64,000 nucleotides of DNA from NCBI RefSeq assembly GCF_036850765.1, contig NC_089496.1:105049767-105113766 (forward strand), written 5' to 3'. Below are positions 1 through 11,266 of the stretch, in pieces. The DNA comes from Saccopteryx bilineata. Lineage: Eukaryota; Chordata; Mammalia; Chiroptera; Emballonuridae. The stretch's first letter is position 1. Each line of letters starts with the position of its first letter. The position numbers were made by a program, and so were the translations under genes. The notes under the pieces were generated by a model that saw nothing but the letters and a program-made list of their open reading frames with translations, was not told the origin of the DNA and did no database searches.

Positions 1-2638
1 CTTATAATATAACTTGATATCTGGAAGTGTGATACCTCCCGCTTTTTTCTTCCTTTTCAGGATTGCTGAGGCTATTCGTGTTCTTTTTTGGTTCCATATA
101 AATTTTTGGAATATGTGTTCTATGTCTTTGAAGTAAGTCATTGGTATTTTCATTGGTATTGCATTGAATTTATAAATTGCTTTGGGTAATATAGACATTT
201 TAATGATGTTTATTCTTCCTAACCATGAGCACGGTATATGCCTCCACTTATTCGTATCTTCCCTGATTTCTTTTATCAATGTTTTATAATTTTCTGAGTA
301 CAAGTCTTTAATCTCCTTGGTTAGATTTATTCCTAGGTACTTTATTTTTTTGGTTGCAATGGTAAAGGGGATTGATTCCCTGATTTCTCTTTCTGACAGT
401 TCATTATTAGTGTATAAAAATGCCTCTGATTTCTGAGTATTGATTTTATATCCTGCCACCTTGCCAAATTCTTTTATCAGGTCTAGTAGTTTTTTGACTG
501 AAACTTTAGGGTTTTCTATATACAATATTATGTCATCTGCAAATAATGATAGTTTTACTTCTTCTTTTCTAACTTGAATGCCTTTTATTTCTTCTTCTTG
601 TCTGATTGCTGTGGCTAGGACTTCCAGAACTATGTTGAATAAGAGTGGTGAAAGGGGGCAACCCTGCCTTGTTCCTGATCTTAAGGGGATAGCTTTTAAT
701 TTTTGCCCATTGAGTATGATGTTGGCTGTGGGTTTGTCATAGATGGCCTTTATCATGTTGAGGTATGTTCCCTGTATTCCCACTTTGCTGAGAGTTTTGA
801 TCATGAATGGGTGCTGGACTTTATCAAATGCTTTTTCTGCATCTATTGAAATTATCATGTGGTTTTTCTCCTTTCTTTTGTTTATGTGATGAATCACATT
901 GATTGATTTGCGAATATTGTACCAGCCTTGCCTCCCAAGAATAAATCCTACTTGATCATGGTGTATGATTTTTTCCATATATTGCTGGATCCGGTTTGCT
1001 AATATTTTATTGAGGATTTTTGCATCTAAGTTCATCAGGGATATTGGCCTATAATTTTCTTTTTTTGTGTTGTCTTTGCCTGGTTTTGGAATCAGAATTA
1101 TGCTCGCCTCATAAAAGGAGTTTGGAAGTCTTCCTTCCTCTTGAATTTTTTGAAATAGCTTGAGAAGGATAGGAGTTAGTTCTTCTTTGAATATTTGGTA
1201 GAATTCACTTGTGAAGCCATCAGGCCCAGGACTTTTCTTTTTTGGGAGTTTTTTGATAGCTGTTTCAATCTCATTTGTTGTAATTGGTCTGTTTAGGTTT
1301 TCTGATTCTTCCAGATTGATTTTTGGAAGATTATATGATTCAAGGAATTTGTCCATTTCATCTAGGTTGTCTAGTTTTTTGGCATACAGTTCTTCATAGT
1401 ATTTTCTTACAATATTTTGTATTTCTGTTGTGTCAGTTGTTATTTCTCCACTCTCGTTTCTAATTTTATTTATTTGAGTCCTCTCTCTTTTTTTCTTGGT
1501 GAGTCTTGTTAAAGGTTCATCGATCTTGTTTACCTTTTCAAAGAACCAGCTCCTGGTTTCATTGATCCTCTGTATTGTTTCTTTAGCCTCTATGTCACTT
1601 ATTTCTGCTCTGATCTTTATTATTTCCTTCCTTCTACTAGCTCTGGGCTTTACTTGCTGTTCTTTTTCTAGTTCTTTTAGATGCAGGGTTAAGTTGTTAA
1701 TTTGAGCTTTTTCTAGCTTCTTGAGGTATGCCTGTAATGCTATAAACTTCCCTCTCAGGACTGCTTTTGCTGTGTTCCATAAATTTTGAGTTGATGTATG
1801 CTCATTATCGTTTGTTTCTAGGAATTTTTTAATTTCTTCTTTGAAATCAATGTTAACCCATTCATTGTTTAATAACGTGCTATTTAGTTTCCAAGTGTTT
1901 GAATGTTTTTCAATTTTTCTATTGTGGTTGATTTCTAGTTTAATGCCATTGTGATCAGAGAAAGTGCTCGATATGATTTCAATCTTCTTAAATTTGTTGA
2001 GCCCGCTTTTGTGCCCTAACATGTGGTCTATTCTAGAGAATGTCCCATGAGCGCTTGAAAAGAATGTATATTCTGCTCTTTTAGGGTGAAAGGTTCTGAA
2101 GATATCTATTAAATCGAGTTCATCTAATATGTCCTTTAAGTCTGCTGTTTCTTTGTTAATTTTCTTTCTTGAGGACCTATCTAATGATGTTAATGGGGTA
2201 TTGAAATCTCCTACTATTATAGTATTGCTGTTGATCTCGCCCTTTAAGTCTATCAAAGTCTGCTTTATATATTTAGGTGCTCCTATATTAGGTGCATAGA
2301 TATTTATAATGGTTATATCTTCCTTTTGGATTGCTCCCTTTATCATTATGTAGTGACCTTCTTTATCTCTAACTATGGTCTTTGTTCTAAAGTCCATTTT
2401 GTCTGATATAAGTATTGCTACCCCAGCTTTTTTTTCATTTCCATTTGCGTGAAATATTTTTTTTCCATCCTTTTATCTTCAGTCTGTGTGCATCTTTTGA
2501 TTTAAGGTGTGTCTCTTGTAGACAGCATATGTATGGGTCCTGTTTTCTTATCCACGCAGCTACCCTATGTCTCTTGATCGGATCACTTAATCCATTAACA
2601 TTTAAGGTTATTACTGATATGTAATTGTTTACTGCCAT
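1..2638 (-). pseudogene. L1 ORF2 (endonuclease-reverse transcriptase), copy 1, one frameshift, partial
   Basis: ORF2 encodes the L1 endonuclease and reverse transcriptase that nick target DNA and prime cDNA synthesis. The start ATG at 2638 gives an N-terminus like that of copy 2 ([14 protein letters not shown], then QETH). After about 59 codons, an extra A in an A-run (T8 at 2457-2464; copy 2 has T7 at 11019-11025) shifts the frame. From about 2462 down to position 1 I checked every codon in the shifted frame and found no stop, about 820 codons. This stretch includes the endonuclease motifs VGDFN and SDHNG and the reverse transcriptase catalytic FADD at 532-543. It leaves the window near the sequence [13 protein letters not shown], before the cysteine-rich C-terminal motif. 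The extra A could be a real mutation or a homopolymer sequencing error. Confidence 0.93.
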
Positions 2639-2696
2639 TTTTTTTCTTTAAAACGGTTTTTCTCTTTTGCTATATTCTTTTTTTCCTTTGATCTGT

Positions 2697-3607
2697 TTAC
2701 AACAGGCCCCTTAGCATTTCTTGCAGCCTTGGTTTGGTTGCAGTGAAATCTTTGAGGTTTTTTTGTCTGTAAAACTTTTTATTTCTCCTACAATTTTAAA
2801 TGATAGCCTTGCTGGATAAAGTAGTCTTGGTTGTAGGTTCTTGTTCTGCATTACTTTGAATATTTCTTGCCATTCCCTTCTGGCCTCAAGTGTTTCTGTT
2901 GAGAAGTCAGATGTCATCCTTATGGGGGCTCCTTTGTAGGTGATTGTCTTTTTTTCTCTAGCAGCTTTTAATATTTTCTCTTTATCATTTAGCTTTGGTA
3001 ATTTAATTATGATGTGTCTTGGTGTTGGTTTCTTTGGATTTCTCCTTAATGGAGTTCTCTGTGCTTCCTGAACATGTGAAATATTTTCCTGCCTTAATTG
3101 GGGGAAGTTTTCCGCTATAATATGTTTGAACAAAGTCTCTATCCCTTGTTCTTTCTCTTCTTCTTCAGGAACCCCTGTGATGCGGATGTTATTTCTCTTC
3201 ATGTTGTCACAGAGCTCTCTTAGAGTTTCCTCAGACTTTTTGAGTCTCTTTTCTTTTTTCTGCTCTGCTTCCATGCCTTTATTTATTGTGTCCTCTAACT
3301 CACTGATTCGATTCTCTGCTTCATCCATCCTGCTTTTAATTCCTTCCATTGTATTCTTTATTTCAGATATTGTATTTGTCATTTCTGTCTGATTCTTTTT
3401 TATTATTTCAATGTCCTTTTTTATATTTGTTATCTCTTTATTTAGGTTTTCGTAATGGCTATCTATGGTGGTTCTAATATCTTTGAGCATCCTAACAATC
3501 GTTATTTTAAACTCTGCATCTGGTAATTTGGTTATATCTGATTCACTTAGGTCCTTTTCTGGGGATTTCTCTTGGTTTATTTGTGTTGTATTTCTCTGCC
3601 TCTGCAT
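2697..3607 (-). pseudogene. L1 ORF1 (RNA-binding chaperone), copy 1, C-terminal frameshift
   Basis: ORF1p is the trimeric RNA-binding protein that packages L1 RNA. The reading frame is open from 3652, but the ATG at 3607 (MQRQRNTTQ) aligns with the start of ORF1 in copy 2, giving about 298 codons. The N-terminal third is rich in K, E, N and I and looks like a coiled coil. It is followed by an RRM-like region (NNIRITGVPEEEE) and the C-terminal domain ([17 protein letters not shown]). Relative to copy 2, one base is missing just after FTDKK (near 2760), so the last ~20 residues differ and the frame ends at 2711. Without that deletion the frame would end at the TAA at 2697-2699, as in copy 2. 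Confidence 0.9.
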
Positions 3608-4945
3608 TTTCTCTTCACGAGAGTGGCTGTGATCACGTGCTCGGGTGCACAAGGGTTGGTGGCCTTGGCCTTTGCCCCGCCCCCGTGTGTGATGTTATGC
3701 TCGGTCCTGAGGGCACTGGCGAGCACCTTTGCTCAGCTGCGGGTCTCCGCCTGTTTCCGAGCTTTCGCCCTGCCTTTGCAGGATGATCCCACTCAAGGAA
3801 CAGCTGCTAGCCTTGGCTCTACCACCAGGAAAGGCTGCGTGCCCAAGCTCCGCTTCGTAGCGGAACTCTGCCTCTTCTGGGCTTTTGGCTCCACCCCCGC
3901 AGGAGGAGCCTGCTACCAAGTCAGACCGCAAGCCTGGGTTGCACAGGCGGGGCAGGGATGTGCTCCTCTGCCCTTGCTCCGGGGCTGGTTTCTACCCTTT
4001 CTGGGTTTCCCGCCCTTCTCCCGGAGGCTGGATTACAGGCTGCCGGCAGCTGAGTTTAGCCGCTTTTGCACGCCCCCTTCTCCCTAGCCTGGCAAGATTG
4101 AGCTCAGACCTGAGCCCACTGGTGACCAGCCGGCTTCCGCCCCTGCCAGCAGAACTGCGCTTTTGTCTCCCGCTGCCGCCCGCTCTCTGGTGGGCCCTCA
4201 GCCGTGTGGGTGGGGGCGTTGCAGCTCGGACCCTAAGACTCACTACCGTAGACCCGAAAGCTCCCTCCTTCTATGCGACTCTGCTCTGAATGCCGCGGGG
4301 GAGCTAGTTTGGCTGCTCTCCTGCTTCCCTTTGCTGGTATTGCTGTTTCCGGGGGAAATATTCACTTCAGCTTTGGGGAGTGACTCGTCCCAGGGGTTAG
4401 AGTGGCTATCTCCCAAAAATGTTTCTCCCTATGCCTCCTAGATTGCACTCTCTTCCTGTTACTGTGGTTCTCTCCCCTCTCCCTCCGTCTCCAGGAGCCC
4501 TGGGTGAGTGTTTGTGAGAGAGATGTTCTGCGTGGTCCCTTTAAGAAGGATTCTGGGTCTGAGAAATCAGACTCTCACAAACAGTATCTTGACTTGTTTC
4601 CAGCTAAATACTGTCCTTATGCTTCTTCTGGGCTCTGGGGCTGAAGGCTGGGGCTTTGTTCCTGGGGCTCAGGGCCCTTTCCCCTCTGCTAAACTCACTT
4701 CCCGCCACGCGAGTCTCTCCCTGCTGCCGTTCGCTCCGAGAAGCTGGGCAGCCCTCTCCGCGTTTCCGCTTTTCCTACTAGTCTCTGGGTGGCTTCTTCA
4801 GCGTTCCTGGGTTGAAGAGTCCTTTTAGTTTAGTCCAAAGTTGGTTTTTCCAGTTGATAGTTCATAAAATTAGTTTGTAATCCACATTGGTTCTGGGAGG
4901 TAGATGCTGGTACGTTCGCCTACTCCAGCGCCATCTTGTCTCCTT
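3608..4945 (-). promoter_or_regulatory. L1 5'UTR, copy 1: long, CpG-rich
   Basis: About 1.34 kb between ORF1 and the L1 5' end. The part from about 3640 to 4330 is GC-rich with many CpGs, unlike the AT-rich L1 body. By family analogy this region holds the internal RNA polymerase II promoter. The extreme 5' end (about 4926-4943, minus strand) carries CAAGATGGC, the core of a YY1 site seen at L1 5' ends. Open frames across this segment on both strands have no domain and look like by-products of high GC. The 5'UTR of copy 2 is shorter and mostly different in sequence. Confidence 0.8.
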
Positions 4946-5324
4946 CCAGCTTCTTAAAGTGAAACTTTGATGACTGAAATCTTTTTTTTTTGTACAGTCA
5001 GTTTAAGCAAAAGCTTTTCCACTGAGTCAGCTTCAGATACATCCCACAAATTTTGATATTGTTATATTTTCATTATTATTTATTTGAAATATTTTCTAAT
5101 TCTCTTTTGCCTTTTTTACTTCATAGAGTATATAGAGGCGTGTTATTTAATTTTCAAATATCTAGAGTTTCTCTAGATATATTATTAATTTCATTAAATT
5201 TGACTTTATTGTCTATTAATTTATGTTTGTTAATTTCTAATTAATTTTTTTATAGGTGGAAAACTGACTCTGTAAGAATTTAATGTTATGCAATAAAACA
5301 TTTTTTAAAAAGACTATCATTTTA

Positions 5325-5689
5325 GCCCTGGCCGGTTGGCTCGGTGGTAGAGCGTCAGCCTAGCGTGCAGGAGTCCTGGGTTCGATTCCCAGCCAGGGCA
5401 CACAGAAGAGGCACCCATCTGCTTTTTCACCCCTCCCCCTCTCCTTCCTCTCTGTTTCTCTCTTTCTCTCCCGCACCCAAGGCTCCATTGGAGCAAAGTT
5501 GGCCCCGGCGCTGAGGATGGCTCTGTGGTCTCTGCCTCAGGCGCTAGAATGGCTCTGGTTGCAACAGAGCGACACCCGGATGGGCAGAGCATCGCCCCCT
5601 GGTGGGCGTGCCGGGTGGATCCTGGTCGGGCACATGCGGGAGTCTGTCTGACTGCCTCCTGGTTTCCAACTTCAGAAAAAAAAAAAAGT
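5325..5689 (+). mobile_element. Bat tRNA-SINE, type A
   Basis: A SINE starting GCCCTGGCCGGTTGGCTC with a tRNA-like head that has a B-box-like GGTTCGATTCC near 5380, then a CT-rich stretch, a unique body and an A12 tail. A perfect 12-bp target-site duplication, actatcatttta, flanks it (5313-5324 and 5690-5701). It sits in the A-rich tail of an antisense type-B SINE (5702-5855), so it is the younger of the two. The body has CGCCCCCTGGTGGGCG at 5593-5608, a near-consensus CTCF core on the minus strand. Confidence 0.92.
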
Positions 5690-5701
5690 ACTATCATTTT
5701 A

Positions 5702-5855
5702 GAGAGGAGAGAGGAAGAGAGACAGAGGAGAGGGGAGGAGCAGGAAGCATCAACTCCCATATGTGCCACGACCAGGCAAGCCCAAGGTTTCAAACTGGCA
5801 ACCGCAGTGTTCCAGGTCAACACTTTATCCACTGTGCTACCACAGGTCAGGCTCA
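5702..5855 (-). mobile_element. Bat tRNA-SINE, type B, antisense
   Basis: On the minus strand it reads CCTGACCTGTGGTAGCACAG, then a GGTTCGAA-like B box (mutated to GTTTGAA), then GGGAGTTGATGCTTCCTGC and a CT-rich run. Its A-rich tail continues left of the type-A SINE that was inserted into it, toward 5300. Several copies of the same family occur in the window. Confidence 0.88.
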
Positions 5856-6400
5856 ATGTAATGCAATTTATTGAAGGTCATTTTATGGTCTACTATATAG
5901 TCTATCTTGGTGCATATATTCTGTGTGCACTTGCAAAGAATGTGTATTTTGATGCTGTTGGTTTTAGCTTTTGGTAACTACTAAGTGAAATTGGTTGGTA
6001 GTATTGTTCTGATGTCCCTTCTTAATGAATTTTTGTTAACTTATTCTATCAAATACTGAGACATGGATAGCAAATTTCCAATAATAATTGTAGATTTGTC
6101 TTTTCTTTCGTGAGTTCTGTCAGTTTTTGCCTCATATACTTTACAGCTCTGTTATTTGGTGCAGATATATTTAAGAATTGTAGGTTTTCCTCATGAAATA
6201 ATTCTTTTATCATTATGAAATATCTCTCTTTAGATCCTGTAATACTTCATTTCTTAGCATGTAAATTTTTTGATAATTCTATAGGCACCCAGCTTTCTTA
6301 TGATTACTGTTTGCACAATATATTATTTTCCATCCTTATACTGTCAATTGGTATCTTCATCTTTACATTCTTAATAATTAATAATGTTGCTATTTGTTTA

Positions 6401-6746
6401 ATTTTTTTTTTTTTTTTTGCATTTTTCTGAAGCTGGAAACAGGGAGAGGCAGACAGACTCCCACATGCGCCCGACCGGGATCCACCTGTCATGCCCACCA
6501 TGGGGCGATGCTCTGCCCACCAGGGGGCGATGCTCTGCCCATCCTGGGCGTCACCATGTTGCGACCAGAGCCACTCTAGCGCCTGGGGCAGAGGCCAAGG
6601 AGCCATCCCCAGCGCCCAGGCCATCTTTGCTCCAGTGGAGCCCCGGCTGCGGGAGGGGAAGAGAGAGACAGAGAGGAAGGCACAGCGGAGGGGTGGAGAA
6701 GCAAATGGGCACTTCTCCTGTGTGCCCTGGCCGGGAATCGAACCCG
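6401..6746 (-). mobile_element. Bat tRNA-SINE, type A, antisense, 5'-truncated
   Basis: Poly(T) at 6402-6418 leads into the type-A body. The copy ends inside the tRNA-like head (at the GGTTCGATTCC box), so the first ~45 bases of the family are missing. A 10-bp direct repeat, tatttgttta, flanks it (6391-6400 and 6747-6756), showing that the truncation happened at insertion. The body contains two tandem copies of the internal ~21-bp unit. One of them, GCCCACCAGGGGGCGA at 6515-6530, matches the CTCF core motif. Confidence 0.9.
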
Positions 6747-7109
6747 TATTTGTTTACTTTTGTCACATCTGGGCTTTGTTCCTCAGTTCCTTCTTTCTTG
6801 CCTTTTTTTTGGGTATTAAAAAATATATTTTAGTGTTTTATTTTACTTCCTGTATTGGCTCCTTGGCTACATATTTTTCATTATTGTTTTCTTAGGGGTT
6901 GCTTTTGGGGCCAACAATATGCATCTTTAACTTATCAAAGTCTTGGAGTTAATATTGTTCTGTTTTATACATAATTTTTCACATTTTATACTCTTTCCAC
7001 TTCTTACTTCACCTTTTCCACCTAACAAATGTGAGAACTTTAAAACAGTTTAGTTCCATTTACCCACCCCCTTTTTTTTGTGCTGTAGTTATCATATTCT
7101 TTTTTTTTT

Positions 7110-7404
7110 AATATTAATATTTTTTTATTAAATTTAATGCAGTGACATTGATAAATCAGGGTACTTATGTTGAGAAAAAATATCTCTAGATTATTTTGAC
7201 ATTTGATTGTGCTGTATACCCCTCCCGCAAAGTTAAATTGTCTTCTGTCACCTTCTATCTGGTTTTCTTTGTGCCCCTCCCCTCCCCTAACCCCTCTCTC
7301 CTTCTTCACCCCCTCCCCCCTCCCCCAACCCCCCCGCCCCTGTTGCCATCACATTCTTGTTCATGTCTCTGAGTCTCATTTTTATGTCCCTTCTATGTAT
7401 GGAT
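7110..7404 (-). other. L1 copy 2 3'UTR with G-rich polypurine tract
   Basis: The 3'UTR follows the ORF2 stop at 7405. At 7265-7340 the plus strand is strongly C-rich with repeated ccctcccc blocks, so the transcript strand has several G4-G7 runs. A G-rich polypurine tract in the 3'UTR is a known conserved feature of mammalian L1 and can form a G-quadruplex. The last bases resemble the 3' ends of the L1 fragments at 17608-17758 and 38024-38799 (gataaatca near the end). Confidence 0.8.
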
Positions 7405-10400
7405 TCATCTCAGTTTTTTTTCTGATTTACTTATTTCACTCCGTATAATGTTATCAAGGTCCATCCATGCTATTGTAAATGATCCGATGTCATCATTTCT
7501 TATGGCTGAGTAGTATTCCATAGTATATATGTACCAAAGTTTTTTAATCCACTCGTCCTCTGACGGACACTTGGGCTGTTTCCAGATCTTCGCTATTGTG
7601 AACAATGCTGCCACAAACATGCGGGTGCATTTCTCCTTTTCGAGCCGTTCTATGGTGTCCTTGGGGTATATTCCTAAAAGTGGGATAGCTGGGTCAAAAG
7701 GCGGTTCGATTTTCAGTTTTTTGAGGAATCTCCATACTGTTTTCCACAGTGGCTGCACCAGTCTGCATTCCCACCAGCAGTGCAGGAGGGTCCCCTTTTC
7801 TCCACATCCTCGCCAGCACTTATTCTGTGTTGTTTTGTTGATAAGCGCCATTCTGACTGGTGTAAGGTGATATCTCATTGTGGTTTTAATTTGCATTTCT
7901 CTAATGATTAGTGATGTTGAGCATTTTTTCATATGCCTATTGGCCATCTGTATGTCCTCTTTGGAGAAGTGTCTATTCATCTCTTTTGCCCATTTTTGGA
8001 TTGGGTTGTTTGTCTTCCTGGTGTTGAGTTTTACAAGTTCTTTATAAATTTTGGTTATTAACCCCTTATCAGATGTATTGTCAAATATGTTCTCCCATTG
8101 TGTAGTTTGTCTTTTTATTCTGTTCTTGTTGTCTTTAGCTGTGCAAAAGCTTTTTAGTTTGATATAGTCCCATTTGTTTATCCTGTCTTTTATTTCACTT
8201 CCCCGTGGAGATAAATCAGCAAATATATTGCTCCGAGAGATGTCGGAGAGCTTACTGCCTATGTTTTCTTCTAAGATGCTTATGGTTTCACAGCCTACAT
8301 TCAAGTCTTTTATCCATTTTGAGTTTATTTTTGTGAGTGGTGTAAGCTGGTGATCTAGTTTCATTTTTTTGCAGGTAGCTGTCCAGTTTTCCCAACACCA
8401 TTTGTTAAAGAGGCTGTCTTTACTCCATTGTATTTCCTTACCTCCTTTGTCAAATATCAGTTGTCCATAGAACTGTGGGTTTATTTCTGGGTTCTCTGTT
8501 CTATTCCATTGATCTATATGCCTGTTCTTATGCCAGTACCAGGCTGTTTTGAGTACAATGGCCTTGTAGTATAACTTGATATCAGGAAGTGTGATACCTC
8601 CCACTTTATTCTTCTTTTTTAAGATTGCTGAGGCTATTCGTGTTCTTTTTTGGTTCCATATAAATTTTTGGAATATGTGTTCTATGTCTTTGAAGTAAGT
8701 CATTGGTATTTTCATTGGTATTGCATTGAATTTATAAATTGCTTTGGGTAATATAGACATTTTAATGATGTTTATTCTTCCTAACCATGAGCACGGTATA
8801 TGCTTCCACTTGTTAGTATCTTCCTTGATTTCTTTTATCAATGTTTTGTAATTTTCCGAGTACAAGTCTTTAGTCTCCTTGGTTAAGTTTACTCCTAGGT
8901 ACTTTATTTTTTTGGTTGTAATTGTGAAGGGGATTGTTTCCTTAATTTCTCTTTCTGACTGTTCATTGTTGGTGTATAAAAATGCTTCTGATTTCTGAGT
9001 ATTGATTTTATATCCTGCCACTTTGCTGAATTTATTTATCAGGTCCAGTAGTTTTTTGACTGAGACTTTAGGGTTTTCTATATATAATATTATATCATCT
9101 GCAAATAATGATAGTTTTACTTCTTCTTTTCCAACTTGAATGCCTTTTATTTCTTCTTCTTGTCTGATTGCTGTGGCTAGGACTTCCAGGACTATGTTAA
9201 ATAAGAGTGGTGAAAGGGGGCAACCCTGCCTTGTTCCTGATCTTAAGGGTATTGCTTTTCATTTTTGCCCATTGAGTATGATGTTGGCTGTGGGTTTCTC
9301 ATAGATGGCTTTTATCATGTTGAGGTATGTTCCCTGTATTCCCACTTTGCTGAGAGTTTTGATCATGAATGGGTGCTGGATTTTATCAAATGCTTTTTCT
9401 GCATCTATTGAAATTATCATATGGTTTTTCTCCTTCTTTTTGTTTATGTGATGAATCACATCGATTGATTTACGAATATTGTACCAGCCTTGCCTCCCCA
9501 GAATAAATCCCACTTGATCATGGTGTATGATTTTTTCCATATATTGTTGGATCCGGTTTGCTAATATTTTGTTGAGGATTTTAGCATCTATATTCATCAG
9601 AGATATTGGCCTATAATTTTCTTTCTTTGTGTGGTCTTTGCCTGGTTTTGGAATCAGAATTATGCTCGCCTCATAAAAGGAGTTTGGAAGTCTTCCTTCC
9701 TCTTGAATTTTTTGAAATAGTTTGAGAAGGATAGGAGTTAGTTCTTCTTTGAATATTTGGTAGAATTCCGTTGTGAAGCCATCGGGCCCCGGACTTTTCT
9801 TTGTTGGGAGTTTTTTGATAACTGTTTCGATCTCCTTTGGTGTAATTGGTCTGTTTAAGTTTTCTGATTCTTCCAGATTGATTTTTGGAAGATTGTACGT
9901 TTCAAGGAATTTGTCCATTTCATCTAGGTTGTCTAGTTTTTTGGCATACAGTTCTTCATAGTATTTTCTTACAATATTTTGTATTTCTGTTGTGTCAGTT
10001 GTTATTTCTCCTCTCTCATTTCTAATTTTATTTATTTGAGTCCTCTCTCTCTTTTTCTTGGTGAGTCTACTTAAAGGTGCATCAATCTTGTTTACCTTTT
10101 CAAAGAATCAGCTCCTAGTTTCATTGATCCTCTGTATTGTTTCTTTAGCCTCTATGTCACTTATTTCTGCTCTGATCTTTATTATTTCCTTCCTTCTACT
10201 ACATTTGGGCTTTACTTGCTGTTCTTTTTCTAATTCTTTTAGATGCAGGGTTAAGTTGTTTATTTGAGCTTTTTCTAGCTTCTGAAAGTGTGCCTGTAGT
10301 GCTATGAACTTCCCTCTCAGCACTGCTTTCGCTGTGTCCCATAAATTTTGAGTTGTTGTATGCTCATTGTCATTCGTTTCTAGGAATTTCTTTATTTCTT

Positions 10401-11199
10401 CTTTGATCTCATTCTTAATCCATTCATTATTTAACACCCTGCTATTTAGTTTCCATGTGTTTGAGAATTTTTGAGCTTTTCTGCTGTGATTCATTTCTAG
10501 TTTCATGCCGTTGTGATCGGAGAAAGTGCTTGATATGATTTCAGTCTTCTTAAATTTGTTGAGAGCACTTTTGTGCCCTAACATGTGGTCTATCCTAGAG
10601 AATGTACCATGAGCACTTGAAAAGAATGTATATTCTGCTGCTTTAGGGTGAAAGGTTCTGAAGATATCTATTAAATCGAGTTGATCTAGTGTTTCCAATA
10701 AGTCTGCTGTTTCTTTGTTAATTTTCTTTCTTGAGGATCTATCTAGTGATGTTAGTGGGGTATTGAAATCCCCTACTATTATAGTATTGCTGTTGATCTC
10801 GCCCTTTAAATCCATCAAAGTCCGTTTTATATATTTGGGTGCTCCTATATTAGGTGCATAGATATTTATAATAGTTATATCTTCCTGTTGGATTACTCCC
10901 TTTATCATTATGTAGTGGCCTTCTTTATCTCTTACTATATCCTTTGTTTTAAAGTCCAATTCGTCTGATATAAGTATTGCTACCCCAGCTTTTTTTTCAT
11001 TTCCATTTGCATGAAACATTTTTTTCCATCCTTTTACCTTCAATCTGTGTGTGTCTTTTGTTCTAAGGTGTGTCTCTTGTAGACAACATATGTATGGGTC
11101 CTGTTTTCTTATCCATGCAGCTACCCTATGTCTTTTGATTGGATCATTTAATCCATTTACATTTAAGGTTATTATTGATATGTAGTTGTTTATTGCCAT
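7405..11199 (-). pseudogene. L1 ORF2 (endonuclease-reverse transcriptase), copy 2, two nonsense substitutions
   Basis: One continuous frame of about 1265 codons, interrupted only by two TGA codons. The first, at 10108-10110, replaces the Trp of RSWFFEK (copy 1 has TGG). The second, at 9259-9261, replaces the Leu after LNGQK (copy 1 has TTA). The pieces at 10111-11199, 9262-10107 and 7405-9258 all lie in the same frame. Visible motifs are the endonuclease N-terminus (NVNGL, QETHL), VGDFN and SDHNG; the reverse transcriptase FADD at 9094-9105; and the C-terminal cysteine motif C-x3-C-x7-H-x4-C in [19 protein letters not shown]. Length matches intact mammalian ORF2. As it stands it would give an endonuclease-only product of 363 residues. 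Confidence 0.95.
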
Positions 11200-11266
11200 T
11201 TTCTTCTTTAAAGGTGTATTCCTTTTTCTTTTTTTTTTTTCTCTATTCTTTTCCCACTTTATCTGT

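Larger units (their letters stand above)
1..4945 (-). mobile_element. Young L1 retrotransposon, copy 1 (3' end outside window)
   Basis: This is a non-LTR retrotransposon of the L1 family read on the minus strand. It begins near 4945 with the L1-type start GGAGACAAGATGGCGCTGG (minus strand), has a 5'UTR of about 1.34 kb, ORF1, a short spacer of about 60 nt, and ORF2 running off the left edge of the window. It aligns closely over most of its length with the second L1 at 7103-13074. The 3'UTR, tail and one TSD lie outside the window, so its insertion flanks cannot be compared. Damage is very light: I see one frameshift near the end of ORF1 and one near the start of ORF2. Confidence 0.95.
4946..7091 (-). 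mobile_element. Old antisense L1, ORF2 5' part (left piece)
   Basis: AT-rich degenerate sequence between the two young L1s. Phrases such as tttggtaactactaagtgaa and the tract around 6060-6200 resemble the antisense endonuclease region of ancient mammalian L1 (L1M-type). From about 6880 the text resembles the old L1 region upstream of ORF2. No frame is open. It is interrupted by three SINEs (5325-5689, 5702-5855, 6401-6746) and at its right end by the young L1 copy 2; the old element appears to resume at 13086. The assignment is from memory of L1M text, not from an alignment. Confidence 0.6.

Noticed and set aside
3572..4828. Plus- and minus-strand frames (60-171 codons) in the GC-rich part
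   Set aside because: They lie in the CpG-rich L1 5'UTR of copy 1, overlap one another and have no recognisable domain; an antisense L1 product is possible but not supported here.
5325..5400. tRNA gene
   Set aside because: The tRNA-like fold with A and B boxes is the head of a SINE, joined to a SINE body, with a tail and a TSD.
5317..5977. Frames of 90-179 codons across the SINEs
   Set aside because: They are shadows of the type-A and type-B SINEs; similar peptides recur wherever the SINE occurs (6304-6895, 31426-32022, 38809-39246).
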